From Chitinophaga sp. CF418 (lineage in GTDB: Bacteria; Bacteroidota; Bacteroidia; Chitinophagales; Chitinophagaceae), in the NCBI RefSeq assembly GCF_900142925.1, contig NZ_FRCN01000014.1:248001-312000 (forward strand): a stretch of DNA of 64,000 nucleotides, given 5' to 3'. A model generated the notes under the pieces. That model ran no database searches. It saw only the letters and a program-made list of their open reading frames with translations, and was not told where the DNA came from. A program made the position numbers and the translations under genes. Of this stretch, positions 52,925 to 60,096 are shown piece by piece; the first letter of the stretch is position 1, and the number at the start of each line of letters is the position of its first letter.

Positions 52925-53629
52925 ATGAGACATCGTATTTTATTAGTAGAGGATGAATCAGATCTTGGTAATGTGGTAAAGCAATACCTGGAACTGATGG
53001 ATTTTGAAGTAAACTGGCAACAAAGTGGCAGTGATGCATTGGAAGATTTTAAAAAATCTCCCGAAGGCTATCAGATACTGCTGATCGATGTCAATCTTCC
53101 CGGGATGAATGGATTCGAACTGGCCGAACATGTGGTCAGGATCAATAACCAGGTACCTTTTCTTTTCCTCACCGCACGTGGTGAAAAAACGGATCGTCTG
53201 AATGGTCTCAAAATAGGAGCAGACGACTATGTCGTGAAACCTTTTGATGTGGATGAACTGGTACTGCGCATCAGAAACATCATTAAACGTAAACAACCCG
53301 CAGTTGTGACGGAGGTTGTAAAAGCCAACAATGTCATCACGATAGGCAATACACAACTGTTTGTCGATTCCCTGAAACTGATTACGGAACAGGGAGATGA
53401 AATAGTACTTACGCCAAGGGAATGCGACCTGCTGGTGTTATTCTTTCACAATGTAAACCGTGTGATCAAACGTGAAGAGATCCTCACTAAAGTCTGGGGC
53501 TCCAACGATTACTTCGTTGGCCGTAGCCTTGATGTGTTCATCTCAAGGTTCAGAAAATATTTCCAGCAGAATTCCGGTATCAGTATCAAGAATGTATACG
53601 GAATCGGATTTGTATTCAATGTGAAATGA
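52925..53629 (+). CDS. OmpR-family response regulator (RprY-like)
   Basis: 234 residues from ATG 52925 (MRHRILLVEDESDLGNVVKQ); the frame upstream would need TTG. The receiver has its Asp in ILLIDVNLPGMNG near 53, FLTARG and the Lys in DYVVKPFDVDELVLRI. The C-terminal winged helix is complete (LTPRECDLLVLFF, REEILTKVWGSNDYFVGRSL, DVFISRFRKYF, NVYGIGFVFNV). It is the partner of the kinase encoded just upstream. A hairpin with a T tract lies about 195 bases after the stop. Confidence 0.92.
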   Translation: MRHRILLVEDESDLGNVVKQYLELMDFEVNWQQSGSDALEDFKKSPEGYQILLIDVNLPGMNGFELAEHVVRINNQVPFLFLTARGEKTDRLNGLKIGADDYVVKPFDVDELVLRIRNIIKRKQPAVVTEVVKANNVITIGNTQLFVDSLKLITEQGDEIVLTPRECDLLVLFFHNVNRVIKREEILTKVWGSNDYFVGRSLDVFISRFRKYFQQNSGISIKNVYGIGFVFNVK

Positions 53630-54076
53630 TAATATCGGCGACTTGCTGTATCTATCGTCACTTCTTCTACCTGTCCCGATAATCTTTCTGGATTAGATCT
53701 GATGAGATACATGTAGCGCATAAACGCATACTATACCGTAACAAATCTGCTTCAGTAATTCCGTTTAGTAGCACAGGAGCAACTACGGCACCTGCCTCAG
53801 TAACGAAATACCTATTTATTGAAACGCGCTAATCGCGCGGTTTTTCTAAAAAATGTCTGACAACACAATGAGCGCGATAAGAATATTTACCAGCTCGTAC
53901 CCTTCTGATCACATCACAAAGCTAAGTAGAAGTCCAACGAAAACCTATACGGGAAATACGCATTTCTGACTTCTTAAACATTGCTATAATCAATTGGTTT
54001 ATAATATATTAATACCAATTCAAATCTAAAATACCAGATAAAGATTATCAGGAATTTCTTTTGGATATAATTCGCT
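53630..54076. other. 447-bp gap between the response regulator and cupin remnant
   Basis: Besides the hairpin at 53825-53845 I see no gene with support. A 38-codon ORF at 53853-53969 (starts MSDNTMSAIRIF) directly follows that hairpin and looks like chance. The last 100 bases are very AT-rich. The region borders a decayed gene and may itself be decayed sequence. Confidence 0.4.
53825..53845 (+). terminator. possible terminator of the RprXY-like operon
   Basis: CGCGC pairs with GCGCG around a 5-base loop and is followed, after one G, by TTTTT. It is about 195 bases past the response regulator stop, so it is a distant terminator at best. Confidence 0.4.
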
Positions 54077-54586
54077 TTAAACTTGCATATGACCAGGTTC
54101 TTCCTCCGTTCTTCTTCCGTTAAAAACGGAGGAAGAACGGAGGAAGAACCTGGTCATATGCAAGTTTGATCCTGGTTTGATACCGGACATGTCTTTACAG
54201 AAAAACCAATCCAACCATAAGAGAAACCATTTTCTTTGCACAGCTCTCTCAGCTCTTCTGTACGCCGTCTTCATTTTATAATCAAACCACTTCTTCCCCA
54301 ATATCTTCCGCATGGCATCGTCAAAACGCCTCGTTATAAAAATATTCCGCACCCCGACAGCACGTTTCAGCATAGAGACCGGCAATGCCCGATAAGCCAC
54401 GGAATACCCCGCTGTTTCATACTGGATGTAATGCCAGTAACCGGAAGGTATGAACAACGTTTCACCGAAATGCAGCGTACACTCCCAGCCATTCAAATGC
54501 CGGAGCGCAGGAAAAGCCTCATAATCAGGATTGCGCAGATCTGCAATACCATGGAAATTCCACGGCAGCCGATATAAAAGGTAAGG
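54077..54586 (-). pseudogene. truncated cupin-like (JmjC/cupin_8) protein gene
   Basis: The open frame from 54586 has no good start: it begins directly after a TAA at 54587-54589 and reads PYLLYRLPWNFHGIADLRNP, then LNGWECTLHFGETLFIPSGY and WHYI. This is the C-terminal half of a cupin_8/JmjC-like 2OG oxygenase, with the distal His of the iron site in SGYWHYI. The first half, with the HxD/E motif, is missing, and only a TTG at 54496 could start a product. The last 25-30 residues are encoded by the left arm and loop of the palindrome at 54079-54167, so the natural C-terminus has been altered too. I call it a remnant. Confidence 0.68.
54079..54167. repeat. 89-nt near-perfect palindrome (43-bp arms)
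   Basis: Bases 54079-54121 are complementary to 54125-54167 with one mismatch, around the 3-base loop AAA. Each arm itself contains a short direct repeat (GGAGGAAGAAC-like). Natural intrinsic terminators are rarely this long. Fold-back duplication, a mini-inverted-repeat element or a read/assembly fold-back are all possible. It overlaps the 3' end of the cupin remnant. Confidence 0.85.
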
Positions 54587-54589
54587 TTA

Positions 54590-54604
54590 TCCGCCTGCGG
54601 CGGA
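54590..54604 (-). terminator. short hairpin after the diheme peroxidase gene
   Basis: TCCGCC-TGC-GGCGGA is a perfect 6-bp palindrome, 5 bases past the peroxidase stop codon. On the minus strand it is followed by TAACCTTACCTTTT, a poor T tract. It may act as a terminator or be a REP-like element. Confidence 0.4.
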
Positions 54605-54609
54605 CTTGA

Positions 54610-55545
54610 TTATTGGTTGATAAAGCGGTCGTCTGTGAGTGTTTTTAAAAATGCTTCCAGTTCGTTGATTTCTGTATCTGTTAAATTCAATGGTGTATTT
54701 AACGAAAGATCTCTTCTGATACCATTATCTACAATTGCATCAGGTTTGTTATAGTATTCTATCACCTCGCGTAGCGTCTTAAACATACCGTTATGCATAT
54801 AAGGCGCAGTAACAGCCACGTTCCTGAGACCGGGCACCTTGAAGAATCCAAGTTGGGCACTGTCCCATGTTACTTCAAAGCGCCCTGCATCTGTCAGTGT
54901 CGTGCCATTGTACAAGCCGATGTTCTTAAAGCGGTCGGCAGTAAAGTCTTCTCCGGAGTGGCAATTGCTACAATTGGCTTTACCGATAAATAATAATCTG
55001 CCTCTGGCTGCCTCCGGCGAAATGGCCTGATCGTCTCCGCTAATATATCTGTCATAAGGGCTGTTGGCTGTTTCCAATGTGCGCTCATATGCAGCGAGCG
55101 CACTCAGTAGATTTTTCTCAGTCGGCACGCTGTTGAACAATTTTCTGAAAGCACGCACATAAGCACTGTCTGCATTCAGCCGCGTTACTGCATCTTCAAT
55201 AGGCAATCCCATTTCCCCTGCTGAGATGATGGGCTGTTTCGCCTGCTCTTCCAGTGAAGCGCTGCGCCCATCCCAGAAGAAACTGGGCCTGCCGCGCTGG
55301 TTGGTGATTGAAGGCGTATTCCGCTTTGTAAGCTGATCATGAATGCCTTTACTGAATGCTGTGGTGTCTGCAAATGCAAACTGCGGCTTATGACAGGAAG
55401 CGCAACTGATAGTGCTGTTTCCGGATAATATCGGATCAAAGAACAGCTGTTCCCCCAGCTTTGCACGTGTTAACGGTTCCTCTGAATGAAAGGCCAGCAA
55501 CATGATTGCAGATAATAATATGCCTGCGATGTACCACTGTTTCAT
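54610..55545 (-). CDS. diheme cytochrome-c peroxidase (CcpA/MauG family)
   Basis: 311 residues with an N-terminal export signal (GILLSAIMLLAFHSEEP). Two heme motifs, SCASCHKPQFAFAD near residue 48 and NCSNCHSGEDFTAD near 193, frame a typical peroxidase core (ITNQRGRPSFFWDGRSASLE, AYERTLETANSPYDRYISGD, TAPYMHNGMFKTLREVIEYY). It reduces hydrogen peroxide in the periplasm with electrons from cytochromes. Its ATG overlaps the TAA of the YceI gene by one base, so the two are translated together. It is the last gene of the TlpA-YceI-peroxidase operon. Confidence 0.92.
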   Translation of the reverse strand: MKQWYIAGILLSAIMLLAFHSEEPLTRAKLGEQLFFDPILSGNSTISCASCHKPQFAFADTTAFSKGIHDQLTKRNTPSITNQRGRPSFFWDGRSASLEEQAKQPIISAGEMGLPIEDAVTRLNADSAYVRAFRKLFNSVPTEKNLLSALAAYERTLETANSPYDRYISGDDQAISPEAARGRLLFIGKANCSNCHSGEDFTADRFKNIGLYNGTTLTDAGRFEVTWDSAQLGFFKVPGLRNVAVTAPYMHNGMFKTLREVIEYYNKPDAIVDNGIRRDLSLNTPLNLTDTEINELEAFLKTLTDDRFINQ

Positions 55546-56207
55546 TACTGCGCGTTAGCCAACAATGTTATGTCCAGCTCAAAATCATCATAGATAACTT
55601 TGTCGCCGAGGTTCTCGAAATAGTTCTTCGAACGGTATTTGATATCATACTTCGTCCTGTCTATTTTCACCTTTGCGGTAGCGGTCAGCTTATCTTTATC
55701 CACCTTGATGGTGGCCGGAAAATTGATGTCATTGGTAATACCTTTGATGGTCAGCTTACCTGTCAGATCATATTGATTATCGCCATGAGGTTTAATACCT
55801 GTGATCTGAAAATCTGCTGAAGGGTATTTTTCCACAGCAAAGAAATCATCACTTTTCAGATGACCTGTAAGTTTGGCGTTGCCGTCGGCATCTTTGATAT
55901 CGCTTACTGCGATACTACGCGTATCCAGTTTGAAACTACCGCTTTTTAAGGCGTTGTTTTCTACATTCAGTGTGCCACTGCTGATGTTGATAGTACCGGT
56001 ATGTTCACCGGTCACTTTGCGTGCAGTCCACAACAGTTTACTGTTCTTATTATCTACCTGGAATGCAGTTACTTTATTTGCTGCAGTGATATTATCAGCA
56101 GCAGTTGTAGGTAAGGTATCAGTATTTTTTACCTGTACGGTAAAAGCAGTGATTACGACTATTACACCGATAGAAGCAAAGGAAGCAGCGTGTTGGAAGA
56201 GTTTCAT
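55545..56207 (-). CDS. YceI-family periplasmic protein
   Basis: Started at ATG 56207 (MKLFQHAASFASIGVIVVIT); the longer upstream frame looks non-coding. 220 residues with a signal helix, then the YceI lipocalin-like barrel: FQVDNKNSKLLWTARKVTGE, HTGTINISSGTLNVENNALK, ASVELDT-type SFKLDTRSIAVSDI and the ending FDLGKV-like KVIYDDFELDITLLANAQ. YceI proteins bind long isoprenoids such as quinone-like lipids, and some are induced by stress. Between a TlpA-like protein and a diheme peroxidase, a periplasmic redox role is likely. Confidence 0.9.
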   Translation of the reverse strand: MKLFQHAASFASIGVIVVITAFTVQVKNTDTLPTTAADNITAANKVTAFQVDNKNSKLLWTARKVTGEHTGTINISSGTLNVENNALKSGSFKLDTRSIAVSDIKDADGNAKLTGHLKSDDFFAVEKYPSADFQITGIKPHGDNQYDLTGKLTIKGITNDINFPATIKVDKDKLTATAKVKIDRTKYDIKYRSKNYFENLGDKVIYDDFELDITLLANAQ

Positions 56208-56326
56208 AATAATTAGTTTTTTAAATGACCTGTGAAGGCTGTCTGCACAGCCCCACAGGCCTGACAACAGAAACAACATGTAGAACCGGAAACATATGTG
56301 ATCATCATCCGATGATAATAGGGTCT

Positions 56327-57613
56327 CTAGTGAATGCTGGCAACATCCTGCGGAGCTGGTTCGTCAATCAGTATATCCAGGTCTTTATTCCATTTCTCCA
56401 CATATGATTTGAAGTACTGACCAGTTACTTCTCCTGTATAACCTGTATGGATTTGTCTTACTTCTCCTTTACGATCAATAATGATTGTAGTCGGGAAGGC
56501 CATCATGCGGTTGAGTGCCGGAAGTTTTTCCGAAGCCACTTTCTTATCAGCAATGCCACCAAAAAGAATATCATATTCAATACCGTATTTATCTTTTAAT
56601 TTTCCCAGTGTATACCTGGCATATTCGAGATCATCTTTCTGCTCAAAACCTATGGCTATAGCTTCTACGCCACGTGTTTTGTTCTTTTTGAACCAGGGAG
56701 CAAGGAATGCTGTCTGGTCTGTACAATTGGGACACCAGGTACCAATAATTTCTACTATGACCACCTTGCCTTTGTACCTGGCATCGCTGAGTGAAACCTG
56801 TTGGCCATTCAGATCAGGTAAAGTAAAATTCAGCTTATTATATCCCTCTTTGAGATAAGTGAGCTTATAGGGATCCGGCAATTCTGCCTGTGCATTTTTA
56901 GCACCGTCAAACTTGACATTGTTGTAGATGCCCAGGCTTAGCTCTCCGCTAAAAGACTGATCATCATTGATCTTTCCTTTTATATAAATAGGACTCGGGC
57001 CAGTGAACCCGGACAGTTCAAATTGGTCGCCCTGTACAGTGCCTTCCAATTCCCGGCTGTCGCCTACTACAGACATGATTACACCGGTCAATTTATTTCC
57101 TTCCTGTTTCAGTAATCCTATACGGTTGGGAGTAGGGTCTTTACTATAGATCTGCAGTTCCCATTTACCTGACAGATCATATGTAGGTTTGACATCTTTT
57201 CCGGGTTCCACAAAGCGGTATTTCTTACCGGCTTCTGCTACAAAGGGCAGTGCATTACCACGGAAATTTGGTACCAGGCTTCTATATTCACCGGTAATGC
57301 GGCCGTCTGATTCAATCTTTGCAAACAGTGCAGCATCGTAGGTATTCATCTTGATAAAAAGTGAATCGTCAGCAACACGCTTCACTTTAAATTCATCGCG
57401 GCGACGACCATTAATGAGTGTAAACACGAAATGCTCAGGGTCTTTGCCTTTCAGTTCAAAATTGAAGGGAACGTTGGCTTCATTGACTGTAAAAACACCA
57501 CGCCACACGCCTTCTTTTAAGAACGAGGGCTTTTTCTCAGCAGCCAGTACGGTGCTGCTAAAAAGTACAGCGACCAGCAGGCCTTTTACTCCAATGCGGG
57601 TAATTGTCTTCAT
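56327..57613 (-). CDS. TlpA-family thioredoxin-like periplasmic protein
   Basis: Started at ATG 57613 (MKTITRIGVKGLLVAVLFSS, a signal peptide). 428 residues. The first 260 form a beta-rich region (FLKEGVWRGVFTVNEANVPF, YDLSGKWELQIYSKDPTPNR) seen in large Bacteroidota TlpA proteins. The C-terminal thioredoxin fold holds the redox motif VEIIGTWCPNCTDQTAFLAP (CxxC near residue 305) and the cis-Pro region RMMAFPTTIIIDRKGEVRQI. It reduces or transfers disulfides in the periplasm. It is the first gene of the operon and has an excellent promoter with an operator-like dyad. Confidence 0.9.
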   Translation of the reverse strand: MKTITRIGVKGLLVAVLFSSTVLAAEKKPSFLKEGVWRGVFTVNEANVPFNFELKGKDPEHFVFTLINGRRRDEFKVKRVADDSLFIKMNTYDAALFAKIESDGRITGEYRSLVPNFRGNALPFVAEAGKKYRFVEPGKDVKPTYDLSGKWELQIYSKDPTPNRIGLLKQEGNKLTGVIMSVVGDSRELEGTVQGDQFELSGFTGPSPIYIKGKINDDQSFSGELSLGIYNNVKFDGAKNAQAELPDPYKLTYLKEGYNKLNFTLPDLNGQQVSLSDARYKGKVVIVEIIGTWCPNCTDQTAFLAPWFKKNKTRGVEAIAIGFEQKDDLEYARYTLGKLKDKYGIEYDILFGGIADKKVASEKLPALNRMMAFPTTIIIDRKGEVRQIHTGYTGEVTGQYFKSYVEKWNKDLDILIDEPAPQDVASIH

Positions 57614-57851
57614 GAGAGTAGATTTGGTTTGAGTGGTTGATAGTTCAGGGCATGGCAATCTCCTTCCGCCTGGCGGTCAGCTGTAAAGTATATCTGACGA
57701 AATGGAATGGGAGCGCCTTGCTAAAGGCAGGATTTAGCTACAACAACAGGGCATACAGCCGGAAGAACGAAGGAAGTTGTACATGTTGAACAGTGTTAGT
57801 TAATTTCAATAAATCAACTAATTAATGGTGGCTTAATTAGGGTGGTGATAA

Positions 57852-57882
57852 CAAAGATAGAATGGCAAATTTTATTTTCCAA
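57852..57882 (-). promoter_or_regulatory. consensus promoter of the TlpA-YceI-peroxidase operon
   Basis: On the minus strand TTG (57882-57880), 20 bases and TATCTTTG (57859-57852) match the Bacteroidota promoter exactly. The predicted start near 57845 gives a leader of about 230 bases before the ATG at 57613. Confidence 0.75.
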
Positions 57883-57887
57883 AAAAT

Positions 57888-57908
57888 AGTCCATTATTTT
57901 TGTAGACT
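57888..57908. promoter_or_regulatory. operator-like dyad, second copy
   Basis: AGTCCAT-N7-GTAGACT: the right arm is perfect and the left keeps 5 of 7 bases. Across 21 positions it matches the site at 50127-50147 at 18. It starts 6 bases upstream of the -33 TTG of the TlpA operon. Confidence 0.55.
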
Positions 57909-58029
57909 AATAGAAAATAGTGCAGACAATACTACTGAAGGTATAGACATAGGGATATAAACTGTGTGTTCTTCAGTGTAGAAGCTTGCGATGCTACTCT
58001 ATAATGTTGGGTTACCTGACGTGCGGAGC

Positions 58030-58152
58030 TTAAAGCTGTTCATTGTTCTCCTTCCAGTTAACGCTTGTCTTGTGACCGTAAAATCTATTCACCAAAATAA
58101 ACATAACTGTAATGCTCGCAATGATAACGTAATGTAAAACGATTGACGGCAT
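58030..58152 (-). CDS. very small membrane protein (40 aa), hypothetical
   Basis: A 41-codon frame gives MPSIVLHYVIIASITVMFIL, one membrane helix, then a hydrophilic tail with VNRFYGHKTSVNWKENNE. One helix followed by a charged tail is a common form of real small membrane proteins. The gap of 733 bases between the flanking genes (57614-58346) has room for it; apart from this ORF and the TlpA promoter and dyad I see nothing else there. No homologue is recognised. Confidence 0.4.
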   Translation of the reverse strand: MPSIVLHYVIIASITVMFILVNRFYGHKTSVNWKENNEQL

Positions 58153-58336
58153 GTGATTAAAACTGACTGATAAAGTATAAACTATCTAAATCTACATAAA
58201 ACAGGTTGAAAATATACGGCAGCCGCTGTGTTTTAAGCATAAACCGATAAATTCACTGACAAAAGTTAGTACAGCTTTACGAATCTAACAATACCACGAT
58301 CGTTTAATCACTGTCAAAAAACAGTCACAAAGCAAC

Positions 58337-58363
58337 AAAGTCCCCGCTATAAGCGGGGACTTT
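58337..58363 (-). terminator. intrinsic terminator overlapping the GH43 stop codon
   Basis: AAAGTCCCCGCT and AGCGGGGACTTT form a perfect 12-bp stem with a 3-base loop. The stop codon (58349-58347) lies in the loop and stem. On the minus strand TTTGTTGCTTTG follows, so termination of the Sus locus is likely here. Confidence 0.8.
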
Positions 58364-59366
58364 TCAATAAAGAGTCAGTTCTGACAGGCTTGCCAAATAC
58401 AGGCCATCCGTCCTTATCCCAGGTAAAACGCTGGATACGCGGGGATCTTTTATCTCCACAGCCATCACCGGGATGATCATTCGCGTGATAAAGTATCCAG
58501 TATTCTTTCCCATCTGGAGAAGTGAAGAAGGAGTTATGCCCGGGCGCATATACATTATTTTCAATTGATTGCTTAAATACTGATTCCGGCTTCTTCTTCC
58601 AGGACGCAGGATCCAGCAGATCGCTGTCTTCATCGGCAACAAGCATCCCTAATGCATAATCATCTGTCCAGCACGCTGATCCTGAATACACAATGAACAA
58701 TTTCTTCCCGTATTTCAGCATTTCCGGCCCCTCATTCACATCTATATGCCGAAGCGTGGGGTCGCCAATATCTCCTTTGGTTTCCCAGGCGTATTCCGGC
58801 TTTGATATCCTTACTCTTTTCCCTTTGATTGTCAGCGGATCTTTCATGGCCGCGATATAAATATCCTGCCGCCCATTCTTATTCCCTTCCCATCCAGACC
58901 AAATCATATATAATTTTCCATGATGTTCAAATACGCTCGCATCAATGGCCCACTTGTCTTCCACATCAGCAACCTTGCTTTTGAAGACCCAGTCGCCCTT
59001 CATCGGATCTGCAGAACTGTTCTCCAGGGCGTATACCCGGTGATATTGATTATCACCACCATCAGCCGCAAAATAGACATACCATTTGCCCCTGAGGAAA
59101 TGAATCTCCGGCGCCCAGATATCTCTTGAAAAAGGACCAGCTGCCGGCGGCCTCCATATCGTTTTATGCACTGCATCTTTGAGGAAAGCAATGTTCTTCG
59201 TCTTCCACAGCTCCAGGCGGTCAGCCATGGTGTGCATGTAATAGTAATATCCATCCTTATAGATGCACCAGGGATCAGGCCCTTTGGACAAGAGCGGATT
59301 GCGGAAAGTATCCTGCGCATGTACGGACCCTGCCAGGAGCAAGAGGCAAACAAGTGTTCTTATCAT
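58347..59366 (-). CDS. glycoside hydrolase family 43
   Basis: 339 residues with a signal peptide (IRTLVCLLLLAGSVHAQ). The five-bladed propeller has the three acidic residues of the family: Asp in LLSKGPDPWCIYKDGYYY near 31, Asp in DKWAIDASVFEHHG near 163 and Glu in HIDVNEGPEMLKYGKK near 215. GH43 enzymes are mostly alpha-arabinofuranosidases and beta-xylosidases, so the second Sus locus probably handles an arabinan or arabinoxylan. It starts 2 bases after the DUF3823 gene. Its stop codon lies inside the terminator hairpin. Confidence 0.88.
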   Translation of the reverse strand: MIRTLVCLLLLAGSVHAQDTFRNPLLSKGPDPWCIYKDGYYYYMHTMADRLELWKTKNIAFLKDAVHKTIWRPPAAGPFSRDIWAPEIHFLRGKWYVYFAADGGDNQYHRVYALENSSADPMKGDWVFKSKVADVEDKWAIDASVFEHHGKLYMIWSGWEGNKNGRQDIYIAAMKDPLTIKGKRVRISKPEYAWETKGDIGDPTLRHIDVNEGPEMLKYGKKLFIVYSGSACWTDDYALGMLVADEDSDLLDPASWKKKPESVFKQSIENNVYAPGHNSFFTSPDGKEYWILYHANDHPGDGCGDKRSPRIQRFTWDKDGWPVFGKPVRTDSLLKSPRL

Positions 59367-59368
59367 CT

Positions 59369-60085
59369 TTATTTAAGATTAATCTGCTGCACTTCGGAAA
59401 ACAACAGGTCTTCCACACCACTGATCTTTACACCGATACGCGCAAATACATAATCCTGGTCGCCTGTAGTACCGTTGCCGGAAATGACATCCGGAATATT
59501 CACGCTCAGGTGCACATTGGCGGGGTCAGTAATATCGCTTCCTGCCAGGGAGCTGCGCGCAATGTAATTGGTTGCGTCTACAAACCGGGTCTGGTTCAGA
59601 TACAGGAACACTGTTTCTACATTTCGCGCATTTGCATCGGTAATGATCTTCTCCAGCCGGCAGCTGCTGTTCACAGCAGTTGTACCGTTTCGCTCCATTT
59701 TGGCATCCCTGATCATGTAATAAGGCATCACTTCAATGTCCATCTCCCGGCTGCCGTTTATAGTCAACAGCATAGTGTCAGACTTTGTCTCTGGGTCGGT
59801 AATTGACCTGAAAGGCCCCTGGGAAGGAGGTATGATCAGTTTGTAGTTCCCATTAAACAACAATGCGGAGTAAGAGCCATCTTCATTTATAGCCACATTA
59901 ATAGCGCCGTTCTTACCCCAGCCGGGTTCCCACAGTTCGAAAGTTACATCTTTTGAACTGACATTAACCGGCACTCCCTGGTAGGTAATATGCCCCGACA
60001 GCGTGGCCGATGGCGCCTCGTAATTGTCTTTCCTGCAGGAAAAAGCAGTCAGTATCAATGTCGTATATACAAATATCTTTTTCAT
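59369..60085 (-). CDS. DUF3823-domain lipoprotein of a Sus locus
   Basis: 238 residues with a lipoprotein signal (IFVYTTLILTAFSCRKDN, lipid Cys near 17). The beta-rich body (LSGHITYQGVPVNVSSKDVT, ALLFNGNYKLIIPPSQGPFR, VFARIGVKISGVEDLLFSEV) matches DUF3823. These proteins are encoded right after SusD genes and are thought to be surface glycan-binding accessory proteins, like SusE/SusF. It lies 11 bases after the SusD gene and 2 before GH43. Confidence 0.85.
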   Translation of the reverse strand: MKKIFVYTTLILTAFSCRKDNYEAPSATLSGHITYQGVPVNVSSKDVTFELWEPGWGKNGAINVAINEDGSYSALLFNGNYKLIIPPSQGPFRSITDPETKSDTMLLTINGSREMDIEVMPYYMIRDAKMERNGTTAVNSSCRLEKIITDANARNVETVFLYLNQTRFVDATNYIARSSLAGSDITDPANVHLSVNIPDVISGNGTTGDQDYVFARIGVKISGVEDLLFSEVQQINLK

Positions 60086-60096
60086 GTAGCCTCTTT

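Noticed and set aside
53853..53969. 38-codon ORF after the hairpin at 53825
   Set aside because: It directly follows a terminator-like hairpin and looks like chance.
56298..56322. ATCATC/GATGAT hairpin between the TlpA and YceI genes as a terminator
   Set aside because: The stem is short and AT-rich without a T tract, and the genes make sense as one operon.
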